From Eunapius fragilis (lineage: Eukaryota > Porifera > Demospongiae > Spongillida > Spongillidae): a DNA stretch of 64,000 nucleotides. Shown here piece by piece: positions 1 through 11,550 of the stretch. The number at the start of each line of letters is the position of its first letter. Positions within the stretch are counted from its first letter, which is position 1. The notes below the pieces were generated by a model. The model did no database searches, was not told where the DNA came from, and worked only from the letters and a program-made list of their open reading frames with translations. Location: NCBI GenBank assembly GCA_963681505.1, contig OY811985.1, forward strand, positions 1,908,713 through 1,972,712, given 5' to 3'. The position numbers were made by a program, and so were the translations under genes.

Positions 1-680
1 AAACTTTCAGTTGTGCCATCTCCTGGACTCAACCTACATCTGGAATCTGCAGAGTTCCAAACTGCAATAAAATGGTGGCTTGGGATTGACCTATTCAGTG
101 GGGAGAAATGCCCTTGTTGTCTTACCTTGTCATTAGATCCCTTGGGTCACCATGCATTCGATATAATGGTGACGTGGTCTCTCGCCATAATAGGGTTCGG
201 GATAGTTTTTTTGAGTCTTGTAGGCAGGCGGGTATTGGTGGCCAAATGGAAGTTGGAAGTGGTTTGGGACATGATGCCCGACGTACAAGGCCAGCTGACG
301 TGCTTGTTCCTAATTGGGTTCTGGGAAAACCTGCAGCTTTTGACATAACTGTCACATCACCGCTTACTCCAATTACTCTACATGAAGCGAGTGTGACAAG
401 TGGGTCAACTGCTCAGGTGGCTGAGAACAGAAAACATGCCAGCAATGACACCAAGTGCTCAGAGCTTGGATGGGTGTGTGTACCTTTGGCAGTTGAGGTA
501 TATGGATGTTGGGGTCCTGAAGCACAGACAAACCTTTCTCGACTTGCAGCGCGCCTGGCAATTAGATTAAATTGTTGCAAGTCCCAGGCCACTTCGGCTC
601 TATATGGCAGGTTAAACCTGGTTCTAGTTAGAGCGAATGCCAGAGCTCTGCTGTCCCGTTCAATGGCAACTGGATGTTAG
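1..680 (+). pseudogene. 3' end of a LINE polyprotein with REL endonuclease (copy 1, cut by window edge)
   Basis: This is the C-terminal part of a non-LTR retrotransposon polyprotein. A KWWLG motif is followed by a zinc-knuckle start (CPCC at about 108-119, then LDPLGHH), the RHN motif, and RPAD followed about 14 residues later by AFDITV. That order matches the restriction-like endonuclease of R2-type LINEs (CCHC, RHD-like, PDX12-14D). The coding frame changes near 150-170: the knuckle is read in one frame and RHN onward in another, and the last Cys of the knuckle is missing, so the copy is dead. The frame then stays open to a stop at 678-680. Related fragments lie near 12.7, 42.8 and 60.5 kb. 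The family is well supported; the exact LINE clade is not. Confidence 0.75.
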
Positions 681-805
681 TCTCCTCACCTTCTCCGTTC
701 CAGTGTATTGTTTTTTGTTTAGTAACATTGTGTAACTTAAAACTGTAAATGTTGTATATATATGGAGTATATCAATATAATAAAATGTGTTGGTTAATAA
801 ATTTA
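681..805 (+). other. AT-rich 3' tail of LINE copy 1
   Basis: After the LINE stop codon the sequence becomes AT-rich, with an AATAAA-like signal near 777-783 and a degenerate TA-rich end. It stops only about 20 bases before the ALG9 start codon. I read it as the 3' untranslated tail of the retrotransposon; the boundary is approximate. Confidence 0.5.
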
Positions 806-821
806 TATTAATTGATTCATA

Positions 822-1325
822 ATGGCTCTCAGTCTCGAAGCAAGTGCTGTTATATTTTGGCTGGTGCGTTTGCTAAATGCACTCTACAGCAACATATCGG
901 ACTGTGATGAGACGTACAATTATTGGGAGCCGGTAAGGAACACTTTCTCTGTGATCAGTATTGACATGGTACTAGCAACCCATGCAGTAACACTTTATCC
1001 TTTCAGACGCACTTCCTTCTCCATGGTGAAGGCTTTCAGACTTGGGAGTATTCTCCTGTGTATGCCATCAGATCGTATGGGTATTTGCTGCTCCACGCCA
1101 TTCCTGTTCTAATTACAAGCACTAGCTGCTATTAACAAGGTTCTGTGAAACGTTGCAGTGTAATACTGTTATTATATTGAGACCCTTTTATGCGGCTCAG
1201 GTGATTACTTTCTATCTTTTCAGGGTTTTCTTGGCAACAGTGTGTGCACTTTGTGAGGTCTACTTTTGCAGGTAACAGCACTGTAGTTTGAGGCTGGCCA
1301 TTCTTCCTTTCTTTAGGCATTGTCT

Positions 1326-1401
<76 letters not shown>

Positions 1402-2706
1402 TTGCATTCATATCTGTTCTTTTAACCTGGGCAGGGACATAGCAGAACCCAAATCCTCCAAACATGCATCAGAGAGAGAGAGAGAGAGATGGGGGGGGTG
1501 GAGTAAGAGAGGGAGGGAGAGAGTGTGAGATAAGGTGGGGGGGGGGGGGGGAAGAGGGATGGAGGGGGTTGGGTTGGCTTTATCATTTAGCAGAAGCTAC
1601 TTCAGAGAATAGAATATGCTTTGCCTTCTCACAGGAGCCCTTCATGTCTATCTCTCTCCTCCTCATACAAGGGCCGTGTACCGCAAGTATGGCTCCAACG
1701 TTGCCCTCTGGACAATGCTGCTTCTCCTGGGCAGCTGTGGTATGCACATATCTGCAGCTGCTTACCTGCCCAGCTCCTTTGCCGTGTACTGCACCATGGT
1801 TGCCATGGGAGCATTGTTTGAAAACAATTATAAGGTACATATTCATGTTGGCTGTAATAACACCAGGCATTACCATATAAGGTACATGGCGGTTGTAACA
1901 CTGGGCAATACCATATAAGGACATGGTGGTGCAACACTGGGTAACATATGTGATCACTAGCAATACATCAAATTTAAGTGACAAACAAAACTGTTTTCCC
2001 ACAACCTTCTCTGTTCGACAAAACCTCTTGGCTTAACTGTAGATGATAGAATGCAGTATGGGAAACTCCATACCTAAATTTGTGCATGATGTCACTTCCC
2101 ACGTACATGTATAGTCTGTTACTCATTTTCAAGGTATTTGAAATTTCTGGAGTCTTTTGTCAGGTGCATTTTGTGTTTCTAAACTTACTACTTCAGATAG
2201 CTTTTCTGATACTACAAAAGGAAGGTTGTGTTTTGATTGTAGTTCTACACAAGGTATAGGAGAGATGGTTATTGTTGGTTGGGCGTTGATTTTAGTTGCT
2301 GATGTCATTATTATTTAACTCCTTTATGCTACTGATGTCATTGTTATTTAACCCCTTTAAGTTTAAAGTGTCATTGTTATTTCACCCCTTTAAGTTGCTG
2401 GTGTCATTGTTATTTAACCTCTTTTTGCTAATTGTTATTTAACCCCTTTAAGTGGCTGGTGTCATTGTTATTTAACCCCTTTAAGCTACGATATCGTTAT
2501 TTAACCCCTTTAAGCTACGATGTCATTGTTATTACCCTTTAAGATACGATGTCATTGTTATTTAACCCCTTTAAGTTCATGTTACAGACCTGACTGAAGT
2601 TTTCATGGCTAATAATTATCGTTGTTCCTGTTGGCAGTGGTCTATCATAGCAGTAGCAGCCAGTGCCATTGTTGGGTGGCCTTTCAGTGCAGCCCTTGGG
2701 TAGGTG

Positions 2707-2746
<40 letters not shown>

Positions 2747-3311
2747 CACTGTGATGACCACACACACCACTTACTACAGATTGCCCTTAGTCCTTGACTT
2801 TATCTTCTTCAAACGTCAACTTTTCTTATTCATCAAATACTGTGCATTTGCTATGGTGACAATTGCGGTAAGTGATGCACTTCTGGACTATTCTATCAGC
2901 TGCTTTTCCCTCCACTTATCTCACCCTTCTATTGTTCCAACTTTCTTCTCTCTATTTTCCCTCCCCTTTTCCTCCTCCCTCCCCTTCATCTCTCCCTCCT
3001 CCTCTCGTATCCATATCGGTAGGGTCCACTGTTCGTTGTTGATTCGGCCTACTACGGCAAGGCTGTGTTCACACCGCTCAACATTCTGCTGTACAATGTG
3101 TTTGGCGGAGGGGGGCCTGACTTGTATGGTAGGACTGGGCACCCATGTGTGTGAGTGCTAGCGTGATGATGACTTTCAACAGGGGTGGAGCCTTGGACTT
3201 TCTACTTCTTCAATGCCCTGCTGAATTTCAACGTGGTCTTTGTTCTTGCTATGGCAGCAGAGTTGTTTGTGGAGATTAAGGCATGCTGCCAGTGTGTGAT
3301 TGTTATGTGTG

Positions 3312-3344
<33 letters not shown>

Positions 3345-3381
3345 TTGCATGTGTGTGTGTGTGTTTGCATGTGTGTGTGTT

Positions 3382-3415
<34 letters not shown>

Positions 3416-6400
3416 TGTGTGTGTGTTGCTGCATCTATAACATGTGTAGGTGTATTTTGGCAGGTTGTTGTGGACATGTGGCTTGTTCAGGACACCAAGC
3501 AAGGTGGGCATCACCAGAGATAATATATAGGTGGCGTCACAACCATTTTTGATGTGATGCACAGTAGTTATCAGTAGTTATCGGTGGGGCTATGTAAGCA
3601 TGCTTGTAGTCTCTCTCTCTCTCTCTCTCAGGGTGCACCTATGGCAGTGGGTACAGGGCTGCCGTCCAGCCATTATTGGTGTGGATCATCATTTTCTTCA
3701 GTCAGGCACATAAGGTAATGCATAGGGGTGTGGGCCTGTAGGGAGGGATAAGATCTCAGTGGGGGAGCTAAGGTCATCTTAAAGTTGACGTCATCTGTCT
3801 GGGGGAGGGGGGGGGGGAGTTGAGATCATTTTTCCCGGCAGGAACATTATTCCTGCTTTTCCCAAGATAAAGATCAGGGCCCTGGTATAACAAAGGATGG
3901 TAATAAATAGTAAGACTTTTTAAACCTCTCAATGGTACACACTCAGAGCTTCAGCATATATAGGGATTGGCATGGGATACATGTAGTTGTGAGTGTTGTG
4001 TATAACTGAGTGTGTGAGTGTGTAAATGGATGCATGTAATGGAATATGGGACATGAGGCATGGTACGTCATGATGTGGCAGGTACTGTGAGACAGGAACA
4101 AATCGTCCAGTACATACAACACATTAATCCAGTACATAAAACCGATGGGGGTAGGAGTTGGGAAGGGGGCCTTCCTCTGAAAAAATTGTTGGGGCCTTTG
4201 CCCCCATAGCCTCCATGCTCCCATACCACTATGCATAAAACACACAATCCAGTTACACGTGAAAAGCACATCAGTCAGAATACAAATAGTTGAGAAAGAG
4301 AGTTGTATAGTAGGCCAGTACAAGCACTGTAACCAAAAGACATAGAATAAAAGTTCAACTAGACAAAGCTTATGAGTGAATCCATGTAGCACATAACAAT
4401 TTACAGGGTGTACAGCAAGGGGAAAAGAATAGTGGAAAGAGTGTGTATAAGTGTGACGTTAGACGTGTGTATGTGTTGGTTCATGGGGGTGTGTGTGTGC
4501 CAGCCATGCAGATGAAATGAAAAACGGTGGGCGTTTAAAATATATGTGCCAGATCCCGACAATTAGGAAGGGTTACATGTGTTCCAGCCTAGCTACGCTC
4601 CATGTGTCTTTAACTCGACCAAGCCTCTCCCATAGCCTAGCTGATACACCGTGCACTATATATGCTCTGACGTACAGGTTGTGAGCCTATGAATGGCCAC
4701 GCAATGAGTGGCACCCAAAGAGTATGACCGAATCGACAGGGACACATAATATTGTGCGCGCGCATCGGTACTGGTAATACGTACCGTGTTTTTTGTATGG
4801 TGACGGTAACTGAATCCCACACATTTCGATCGCTTAACGAATCTTGTCCATTATAGAAGAGAACCCCTGACGTTTCACGTTTGTAAGAACGGTGGTAATA
4901 CAGTGGCATGGGCACGGGAGGTTATTGTATATTCATGTGCTCGGAGTAGCGGGAACCAGGTTGCAGTAGGTTAATGGCGCGGAATGAACGAAAAATGTGC
5001 AATTACTTTGCACAGCTGTATCTCCGTAACGGATCAAGTAAAAATTAACGAACAGGGCACATCCATAGGTACAGGACCCCTCTGCGTATAAACCGAATTT
5101 GAAGTTAATTGAGACCTCCTGCCGAAAGATATGGCCAGTTTGAACCCCAAGGGGTATCGGACGTTGCAACACTGGCACGAAGCTAATGCAAGACTCCAAA
5201 ATCTATTTTACCTTATAGAAATGGTGTAGTATGAAGTGTTGAAAATAGGAAATCAATGGCGTGTACCGTTCCGAAGTTATAGCGATTCAAACGTGAGTCA
5301 TTTTTATAACTTTAAAATTATATAGCGAAGGGCCATTTTCTCGGAGACTGTCCCATATATATATATATACAGGGTCTTTGCGAAAGAACGCAACGCTTTA
5401 AAATGAATATAATTCATTAATAGGATTACCAATCTAAATGAATTTATGAACGTACAATAACCACGTTTAGTCAAATACGAACCGCATTGTTACAATTCGT
5501 TTATCTTTAGCCGTTCAAAAGATAAAATCAAATAGCTTGCAATTAACTAAACTGACAAAACAATGTACGACAACTTTTAATTAATAACGTGATTTATAAA
5601 CTGCAGAATAGAATTGATGAGACTTTGAAAAAGTATGAAATTTGAATGGCGTTTTACTAGTTAATATTCAAAACAACAAATCAAACTTGAAAAAGCTATA
5701 TGACCACTACATTTTTATTAACTTTGAGTTTTAATAACGCACCATTAAATAATCCATAACCAAATCAAGTAGTGTTTTGTACTTCATTTTATACTGGAAT
5801 AATTTATGATGGTTATTAAAAATATTAACCACATAACAGCTTCAACCTTAATAACTTTAAAGCAAATGATGGTCTTAAATGTGAATAACTCACTATTGAA
5901 CCTAGGAACTTGAAATCAGTACTGTTCCACCGCATATCCAGATAGTGTGTTACTTATTACTAGTTATTAAAATCAATTATCGCAAACCACAATTTTGAAT
6001 AACTTTGTTAATAGAGGGCTTTGAATATTTTGATTTATGAGGGTTACTTAACCGCTTATAATAATTGAAACCTAATTGGATTATTTGTATTTGCCTAACT
6101 ACTGCAACATATGTTAAAGAAATCAAGCAGTTAATTAATTTCGATCCTGTGTTATAGGGGTTTTAAAGCGTTGCGTTCTTTCGCAAACACCCTGTATATA
6201 TATAAAGAATACATGAACGTGCACAATAATACTGGAACACTACACCTAACTGGAAGCATGCAAGTAACCAAAACATGGTGTCATGGGAAATAACTATCTG
6301 TAGATCTAGCTAATTGTGCCCTTGTGTTACATCTAACAAGGATTGTGCTCATCTTCCCATAGAGATTATTATTATTAATATAACTAAACTAAACAGTTCT

Positions 6401-7795
6401 GTTTTCCAGGCAAGGTTTAATCTCAAATAGCTTATTGTCTTGATGGATGCACTAAGCAGCATGATGTCTTCCTGTAATCCTGTCACCTGTGTCAGTGAAG
6501 GAATTCAAGCTTCTCTCGTATGAATGGTGTTGGCCCCAAGTCCAAATCATTGGCTACTATGTATAGGTGTATAGTTTAAACCTTATAAGAGATACTACAA
6601 TATTGTGGTGCATACATTATGATTTATTATAACACATCCCCAGTAATCTAACAGCGGTTAATTAATTAATCATTGCAGTCTGTTAAGACCAACCTTTGAC
6701 ATTGCAAGGGAGGAGTGGGGGAGGAGTAGTCTGGGGACCCTAGCATGATGTAGGGTCTGGAACCACGCGTATACCAAACATGTTCTGATTACTTTTTGTT
6801 ATTTGTGTATGTTTATATGATATTCATGATCCGCAAAACCACACTCTCACGTGAATCTAATCAACATTCACCTTGGCCCTTGTTGATTAGATTCACGTGA
6901 GAGTGTGGTTTTGCGGATCATGAATATCATATAAACATACACAAATAACAAAAAGTAATCAGAACAAGTTTGGTATACGCGTGGTTCCAGACCCTACATC
7001 ATGCTAGGGTCCCCAGACTAGGGGAGGAGTGGGGTTAATGAAATATGTCAAGGGCTATGTGTGTAGTGTGTTATGGGGCTACACAGGGGCAAATCCAGAA
7101 ATTTTTTGCGAGGGGGGGGGGGGGGGGGCAAAGGGGAGGGGCATATAATCTTAATACTTTGGGCATAGGTAGCTAATATTGGGGAGGGGTCTGGGGCAAG
7201 GCCCCAGCTGCTGTATACTGTTATCATGTTACTTCAGCACGTTTTCACAAGGCCGTAGACAAGGGGCGGGCTTGAGCCCCCCTAAAATTTTTCTATGAGA
7301 ATAATATTAAAAATTATCCTGTGTAATTAGAATTAACCACTGATAGCGGTAATCGCGTACGTACTATGTTTTAAAGTTTATCTGTAGCGCATCAACAAAT
7401 GATCCATCGCTTGATTTGATCCCTTAGCATTAGCATGCTTAGGAGCAGTATGAGTCTGCAGTGGTGGGTGTGGCATAGCGGTGGCAAACCCGCGTACGTT
7501 CGTATACGTTCATATACTTGTCAGTTTACTGGTGATTATGCGGAGAAATACTGGTTTGCTCCCCCAGCCACACTGCCTTTGTGAATATGGCTGAACTGTG
7601 ATTATTCAAAGTTTAGCCAACGAATTTATGAACCGTAATGCCAGTCATCACATTTATATATTTGGAGTTTTCATTTGATTTAAGACCAGGTGTTAATTAT
7701 TTGCATACACACATCCATGCAATTGGTGATTGAACTGCATACGTATACGCAGTAATGCCTCGATTCATGAAATCTTATTAACAATCACACACACC

Positions 7796-7860
<65 letters not shown>

Positions 7861-9102
7861 TATCTATAGGGTTGCCGCGGTACCGGTGAAGGTTAAAATT
7901 TAAAATTAACCCTAGAACTGTGGAGGGCATCATTTTGTGCCGAAAGCATGCATAGTATAATAACATGCGGATCTGGATTTTGACATTTTAGTTGTCCTCG
8001 TGCAGTTTACGCTATTGGTTATTATTTGGATTGTAGTGCGGAACTACTTGCAAAAAGCCGAGTATCTGTGCATTGCTAGCAAAAAAATAAATAGAAAGAC
8101 TGCGTAACTAAACAGTGAATTAATTAGGGGATTCCAATCAGAAACGCGTCATTTGGCGTTGTTTGCATGTACAGTACAGTGCATTCATTACCAATCGTAT
8201 GAATTCCTTTAAAGGCTTTCTATGACAACCATGCAGCGGCTATGATTTCAATTCTAAAGCATTGCTTATGCATTCATGAAATATCCATAAATGATTTGTA
8301 TCATTGTATATTAGCATGCACTGATGGATCGTTGCTGTACATTAATTTGTTTTGTATATGGCCGAATATTCTCGCATTTAAGTTTTTGCTAGCAACAAAT
8401 ACGGAAAAGTTAAACCGGCTGGGGCTTCCCCCCAGACCCCATTGGATGAGCTTACAACACTCCCCCAAAACCCCTCCCCCTTGGTCAATAAGCCCCCCCA
8501 AACTTTGAAAGTTGTCTACGGCTATGTTTCATAGCATCAGCGCAACATACGTCACCGCCCTTGAAGCTATGAAATTTAATTCTTACTTGGCGGCCCCCCC
8601 CCCCCTCCCCCAAATCTGCCTTTGCTACAGGGTTCTGGGAGTTGGAAAAACCTAGTTAAATATGCATGCATCTATATAATTAATGTGTCGATGTCATCAT
8701 CTGTGGAGTTATTTATAATGTTTCCGAAGTAGGTTGCCTTATTTCTGAAATAGGTGTGTCTTACTCTGAATATTCCGATCTTTCTGCAGTTCAATTTGTC
8801 AGGGTGTCACTTTGTTGTTGATCTGGACGTGCCAGTGGCTTCACACAGAGAGCCCCGATATGCACAAGACAATGTCACATGGGAGGTGTTGGTCAGTTAT
8901 CCTTTCCTTGATGCCAGCAGGTGGGGTTGGAATCTATGTTAGTCATTTCATCCCACATGCCCCTCTACCTCACAGGTCCAGTCCCATGTACAGGACATTT
9001 TACATCCCATGGCTTTCATACACGAGGCTTGCCTTTGCGGATTATGTCCTCCTGAAGAACAGAGCGCTGGTACCTTCATCGCTGCCAACCCTGAAAACAT
9101 AA
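822..9102 (+). CDS. ALG9: ALG9-like alpha-1,2-mannosyltransferase (multi-exon, middle exons not found)
   Basis: ALG9 adds alpha-1,2-linked mannose from dolichol-phosphate-mannose to the lipid-linked oligosaccharide in the ER membrane (GT22 family). Exons I can place: 822-932 (SNISDCDETYNYWEP), 1007-1139 (GEGFQTWEYSPVYAIRSY), 1201-1271, 1672-1834, 2638-2699 (GWPFSAALG), 2780-2867, 3023-3128 (NILLYNVFGGGGPDLY), 3183-about 3293 (EPWTFYFFNALLNFNV), 3632-3714 (VWIIIFFSQAHK), 8790-8920 (CHFVVDLD, SYPFLDASR) and 8976-9102 (RTFYIPWLS, stop TAA). Most junctions are GT-AG and phase-compatible. The ATG at 822 opens directly into conserved sequence. Two oddities: exon 2 needs a one-base shift near 1120 to reach its conserved end, and the segment normally following HKEERF (roughly 150-200 residues) is not visible between 3714 and 8790. 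About 395 residues are present against roughly 600 for the family. It may be a functional gene with assembly errors or a damaged one. Confidence 0.88.
1329..1400. repeat. (TG)n microsatellite in ALG9 intron
   Basis: About 70 bases of uninterrupted TG repeats lie in the intron between the 1201-1271 and 1672-1834 exons. A (GA)n tract and a poly-G run follow at about 1471-1550. Confidence 0.95.
2290..2580. repeat. Minisatellite, about 32-bp unit, in ALG9 intron
   Basis: Imperfect tandem copies share a core of TGTCATTGTTATTTAACCCC followed by TTTAAG and a variable stretch. There are roughly eight copies of unequal length, just upstream of the 2638 exon. Confidence 0.85.
2707..2743. repeat. (TG)n microsatellite adjoining an ALG9 splice donor
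   Basis: A (TG)n tract starts a few bases after the donor of the exon ending at 2699 and fills about half of that short intron. Confidence 0.9.
3305..3427. repeat. Interrupted (TG)n tract in ALG9 intron
   Basis: TG repeats are broken by TTTGCATG and similar interruptions. The tract begins immediately after the proposed 3'-splice-donor region of the 3183 exon, so the donor position (about 3293) is hard to fix. Confidence 0.9.
4090..5350 (+). repeat. Interspersed repeat family A, longest copy
   Basis: Several blocks recur elsewhere in the window. CCAGTTACACGTGAAAAGCAC at 4250-4270 recurs near 12112. The run from about 5085 to 5310, including TTTGAACCCCAAGGGGTATC and GTAGTATGAAGTGTTG, recurs at 12290-12510 and in part at 9505-9600. 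The stretch 4965-5160 with ATATCTCCGTAACGGAT-like wording and the terminal ACTGTCCCATATA recur at 27490-27895. No protein-coding frame is convincing. I do not recognise the family. Confidence 0.65.
5370..6194. mobile_element. Non-autonomous Tc1/mariner-like element, 825 bp
   Basis: The left end CAGGGTCTTTGCGAAAGAAC (5370 on) and the inverted right end (6160-6194) form terminal inverted repeats of about 34 bp with very few mismatches. Both ends abut TA in a TATATA run, the target-site duplication expected for Tc1/mariner. The interior is AT-rich with no open reading frame, so it cannot encode its own transposase. The superfamily call rests on the TA duplication and the ends only. Confidence 0.75.
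6727..7020. mobile_element. Near-perfect foldback MITE with 8-9-bp target duplication
   Basis: Two arms of about 135 bp, starting TAGTCTGGGGACCCTAGC, are inverted copies with only a handful of differences. They surround a short loop (about 6862-6880). The sequence GGGGAGGAG occurs directly before 6727 and directly after 7020, a 9-bp (or 8-bp) target-site duplication. That length fits Mutator-like or hAT-like transposases. There is no coding capacity. Confidence 0.85.
7085..7300. repeat. Degenerate interspersed repeat with poly-G run
   Basis: The wording GGGCAAATCCAGAAATTTTT followed by a G run resembles degenerate GGATCCAGGATTT plus G-rich fragments near 35975, 51150, 56650 and 59570. I treat these as copies of one short interspersed repeat. 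Boundaries are uncertain. Confidence 0.4.
7300..8780. other. ALG9 intron interval without identifiable exons
   Basis: Apart from the (CA)n tract and a poly-C run at about 8592-8606, I see no conserved coding sequence here. I looked for the expected ALG9 segment between the HKEERF region and the final two exons and did not find it. Confidence 0.5.
7788..7858. repeat. (CA)n microsatellite
   Basis: About 60 bases of CA repeats lie in the long ALG9 intron interval. Confidence 0.95.
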
Positions 9103-9504
9103 GTGCATGTATACACAGGCCCCAGACCCAACATATATTCTCTACTCTGTATGTACAACAATTAAGCCTGTGATCAATGACATCTTTACAGAATTAGTGG
9201 TCGGCATCTATGAACGCTAAAATGTGGCGGCTTTCAGCAAAGTAATATTAATACTCTTAGTATTAATAACACTCAGACCGAATCTGTGCATATCTGGATT
9301 GACATCTTTGCTTTGGTAATACCTACTATTGCAAGACAGTGAGCATGTTCCCTGTTTAACTAGCTCCATAGCATAGTGTACTTTAACCCTTCACATTCAG
9401 TTAGGAAACTATTTAGCATGGCCTTTTAGAAAAGTCAGTGCTGCCTGGCATTTGTAGAAACAGAGCTCAGAGTTTTATATCCAGCATGAGAGATTGAATA
9501 GTGC

Positions 9505-9605
9505 AGTATGAAGTGTTGAAAACAGGAAGTCGATATAGCGTAAATCGTTAATTCGAAAGTTATAGCAATTCAAATGTGATGCGTTTTTATAACAAAATAA
9601 TATGC
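9505..9605 (+). repeat. Fragment of interspersed repeat family A
   Basis: GCAGTATGAAGTGTTGAAAA and the following 80 bases match the family A block at 5223-5320 with scattered differences. It lies about 400 bases after the ALG9 stop; no other feature is seen between. Confidence 0.7.
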
Positions 9606-9761
9606 ACTTCCCTTTTCGCTGCCTCGATCTTCAACATGGAGTTAAGTTATCTTGGGCATTGTCAATGGGTTCATGAACATCTAGTGCAGAGGTGTTAAAA
9701 TGCATGTCCAATGTGATTTCTCAGATATAATGTGAAGTGAAACAGTGATGCCTTTAGATTT

Positions 9762-10865
9762 TCAGCATTTCAATACACGCATTGATTGTACGTTTCTAAT
9801 ATGGTGTAAGGTCCTAATCAGCAAGTGGTTCCATTTGTTACGCAAAGCGTGTAAGGATGCAGTTTTGACTTTGCAATCACCCAGAGGTTTTCTACTATGA
9901 TCCATAAGAGCATTCAGTACTAGACATGCCTTGTTTGATACTTCATACGTAGATATTGATGACCCTTTACCAAAGGTTGGTCCAGGTGAGGATTTTGTTA
10001 ATCTGTGTAATACTGATACCACAGCCTTCAAAATCATGCACAAAATCTAAATCACATCCTGCATTAAACTCTTCTTTTGGATATATGATTCCTTGTTTTT
10101 TAAGAGCTTCAATGTCTTTTTGCTAATCTCTTGTGTCTTTTTTGATGGTATTGATTTACCTTCTTCATAGCTCCAATGGCATGGGAAAGTATCCAGATCA
10201 TTTATGACTAATTTTCTGAAAGAACATAAAGAGTATTGTGATGAAGATGTTCAGGATTGCCAAATTTCATTTTGCCACACATAGCGTTCAAAAGAGTATG
10301 GAGTGTAAGTGTCTCAAGCCTAGTGCTGCTACAAGGAGTATACTTCCAGTGCTTTCGAATTCCCTTTTTTCTTTGCCTGCCACCGTTCTGGACTAAAGGC
10401 TTCTTGAACCTTAGTAAACAAATGCATCTCATCAGAACAAAAGTGGGTAGACATTAGGGTGATGAACAAAAAATTAGTTGCAGCAGTTGCAGCCAATAAC
10501 CCATCAGCTAGCGCTGGAGAAAACATCGTGCACTCATATATAAAATGAGGAAACAGTTGATTCTTTTGCTTGTAGAAATCCCTAATCTTGTTTTCTAGAT
10601 GTTTCGATTCATGTCGGTTTTCTTGCAATATTGGACGTAGCGCAGAAGACCTTACCGGTCGTCCACTGTTATCACCACTGCCTTTGTGTCTGGCTTTATG
10701 ATCAAATCCAGAATAGACAATAACACCTTTAATTTTGGTCGAGTGCCATTTTGTATCCGTGTACGCATGCGTGTTTGTGCTGGCATGGCTCCAGCTAGAC
10801 TGTACTCTGGTCTTCCGTATGACAGTTAAATAATGTGTATACGGAACAGTGTCCAGCAAAATCAC
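9762..10865 (-). pseudogene. Unrecognised minus-strand coding-like region, broken frames
   Basis: Three overlapping minus-strand reading frames (10865-10329, 10432-10208 and 10043-9762) look more protein-like than random. The first contains HESKHLENKIRDFYKQKNQL and a small-residue-rich hydrophobic stretch, then HLFTKVQEAFSPERWQ. The 10432 frame repeats this stretch shifted and continues with RLETLTLHTLLNAMCGKMKF. The pattern suggests one decayed gene with at least two frame changes. I do not recognise the family; a transposon gene is likely given the neighbours. Confidence 0.35.
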
Positions 10866-11464
10866 CCTTATGATACTTTATCAAATTTTCCAGGACAAAC
10901 AAAAGAAAAGTAATAATGAAGCTTTGGTGAGGCGTCCAAAAGGCATGACGAAAAACTAATGCATGGCCTAAGGGGCTAGGCCGGCTGGACCCAGTGCGCC
11001 GTCCATGAAGCGAATGAGAACAAATGCGTACAGAGGCGGATACAGTATGTAGCAAGGAGAAATTAATATACAGTACATGGAGTGCTCGCTGTAAAATTGT
11101 TTCAATGTGCTGTAACACAAAGAGCGCTTCGATGAGCATGGCGATACCCAATATTATAACGCTTTATAGACGGTGGCTATTAGATTAGTATGCATATTTG
11201 TGCAGGTGGGGGAATTCCGAGGGTGTGGTTGCATGTGTACACGTACAGTACAGCTCAGGAGAGAAAAATACAGTTGGCCGCCAACTAGTTAACCCCATTA
11301 CGTCTGATCAGACAGGACAGTATTTGAAATGCTCATTGAACTAAAACTTTCGTTTTCCCATATTATTAGACCCTTGTTCCTTTCCTTTTTACACCACTAT
11401 TGCCTTCTAATCCTATATACCACTGGTGGAGGTCCGGACACAGCTTGCTAAGCTTTTTCAAGAC
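10866..11464. other. No identified gene
   Basis: A short GC-richer patch lies at 10960-11040. I see no repeat copy or coding motif that I can name. Confidence 0.4.
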
Positions 11465-11465
11465 C

Positions 11466-11550
11466 ATGTGTGTGTGTGTGTTTGTGTGTGTTTGTGTGTG
11501 TGTGTGTGTGTGCATGTGCATGTGTGCGTGTGTGTGTTTGTTTGCATGTG
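11466..11550. repeat. Interrupted (TG)n tract
   Basis: TG repeats are broken by TTTG and CATG units, similar to the tract at 3305-3427. Confidence 0.9.

Noticed and set aside
1329-1400. CVCVCV/HTHTHT proteins over (TG)n tracts here and at many other places
   Set aside because: These are microsatellite translations without any other coding support.
8242-8508. Candidate missing ALG9 exon
   Set aside because: The frame has no similarity to the expected ALG9 segment and ends in low-complexity Pro-rich sequence next to a repeat.
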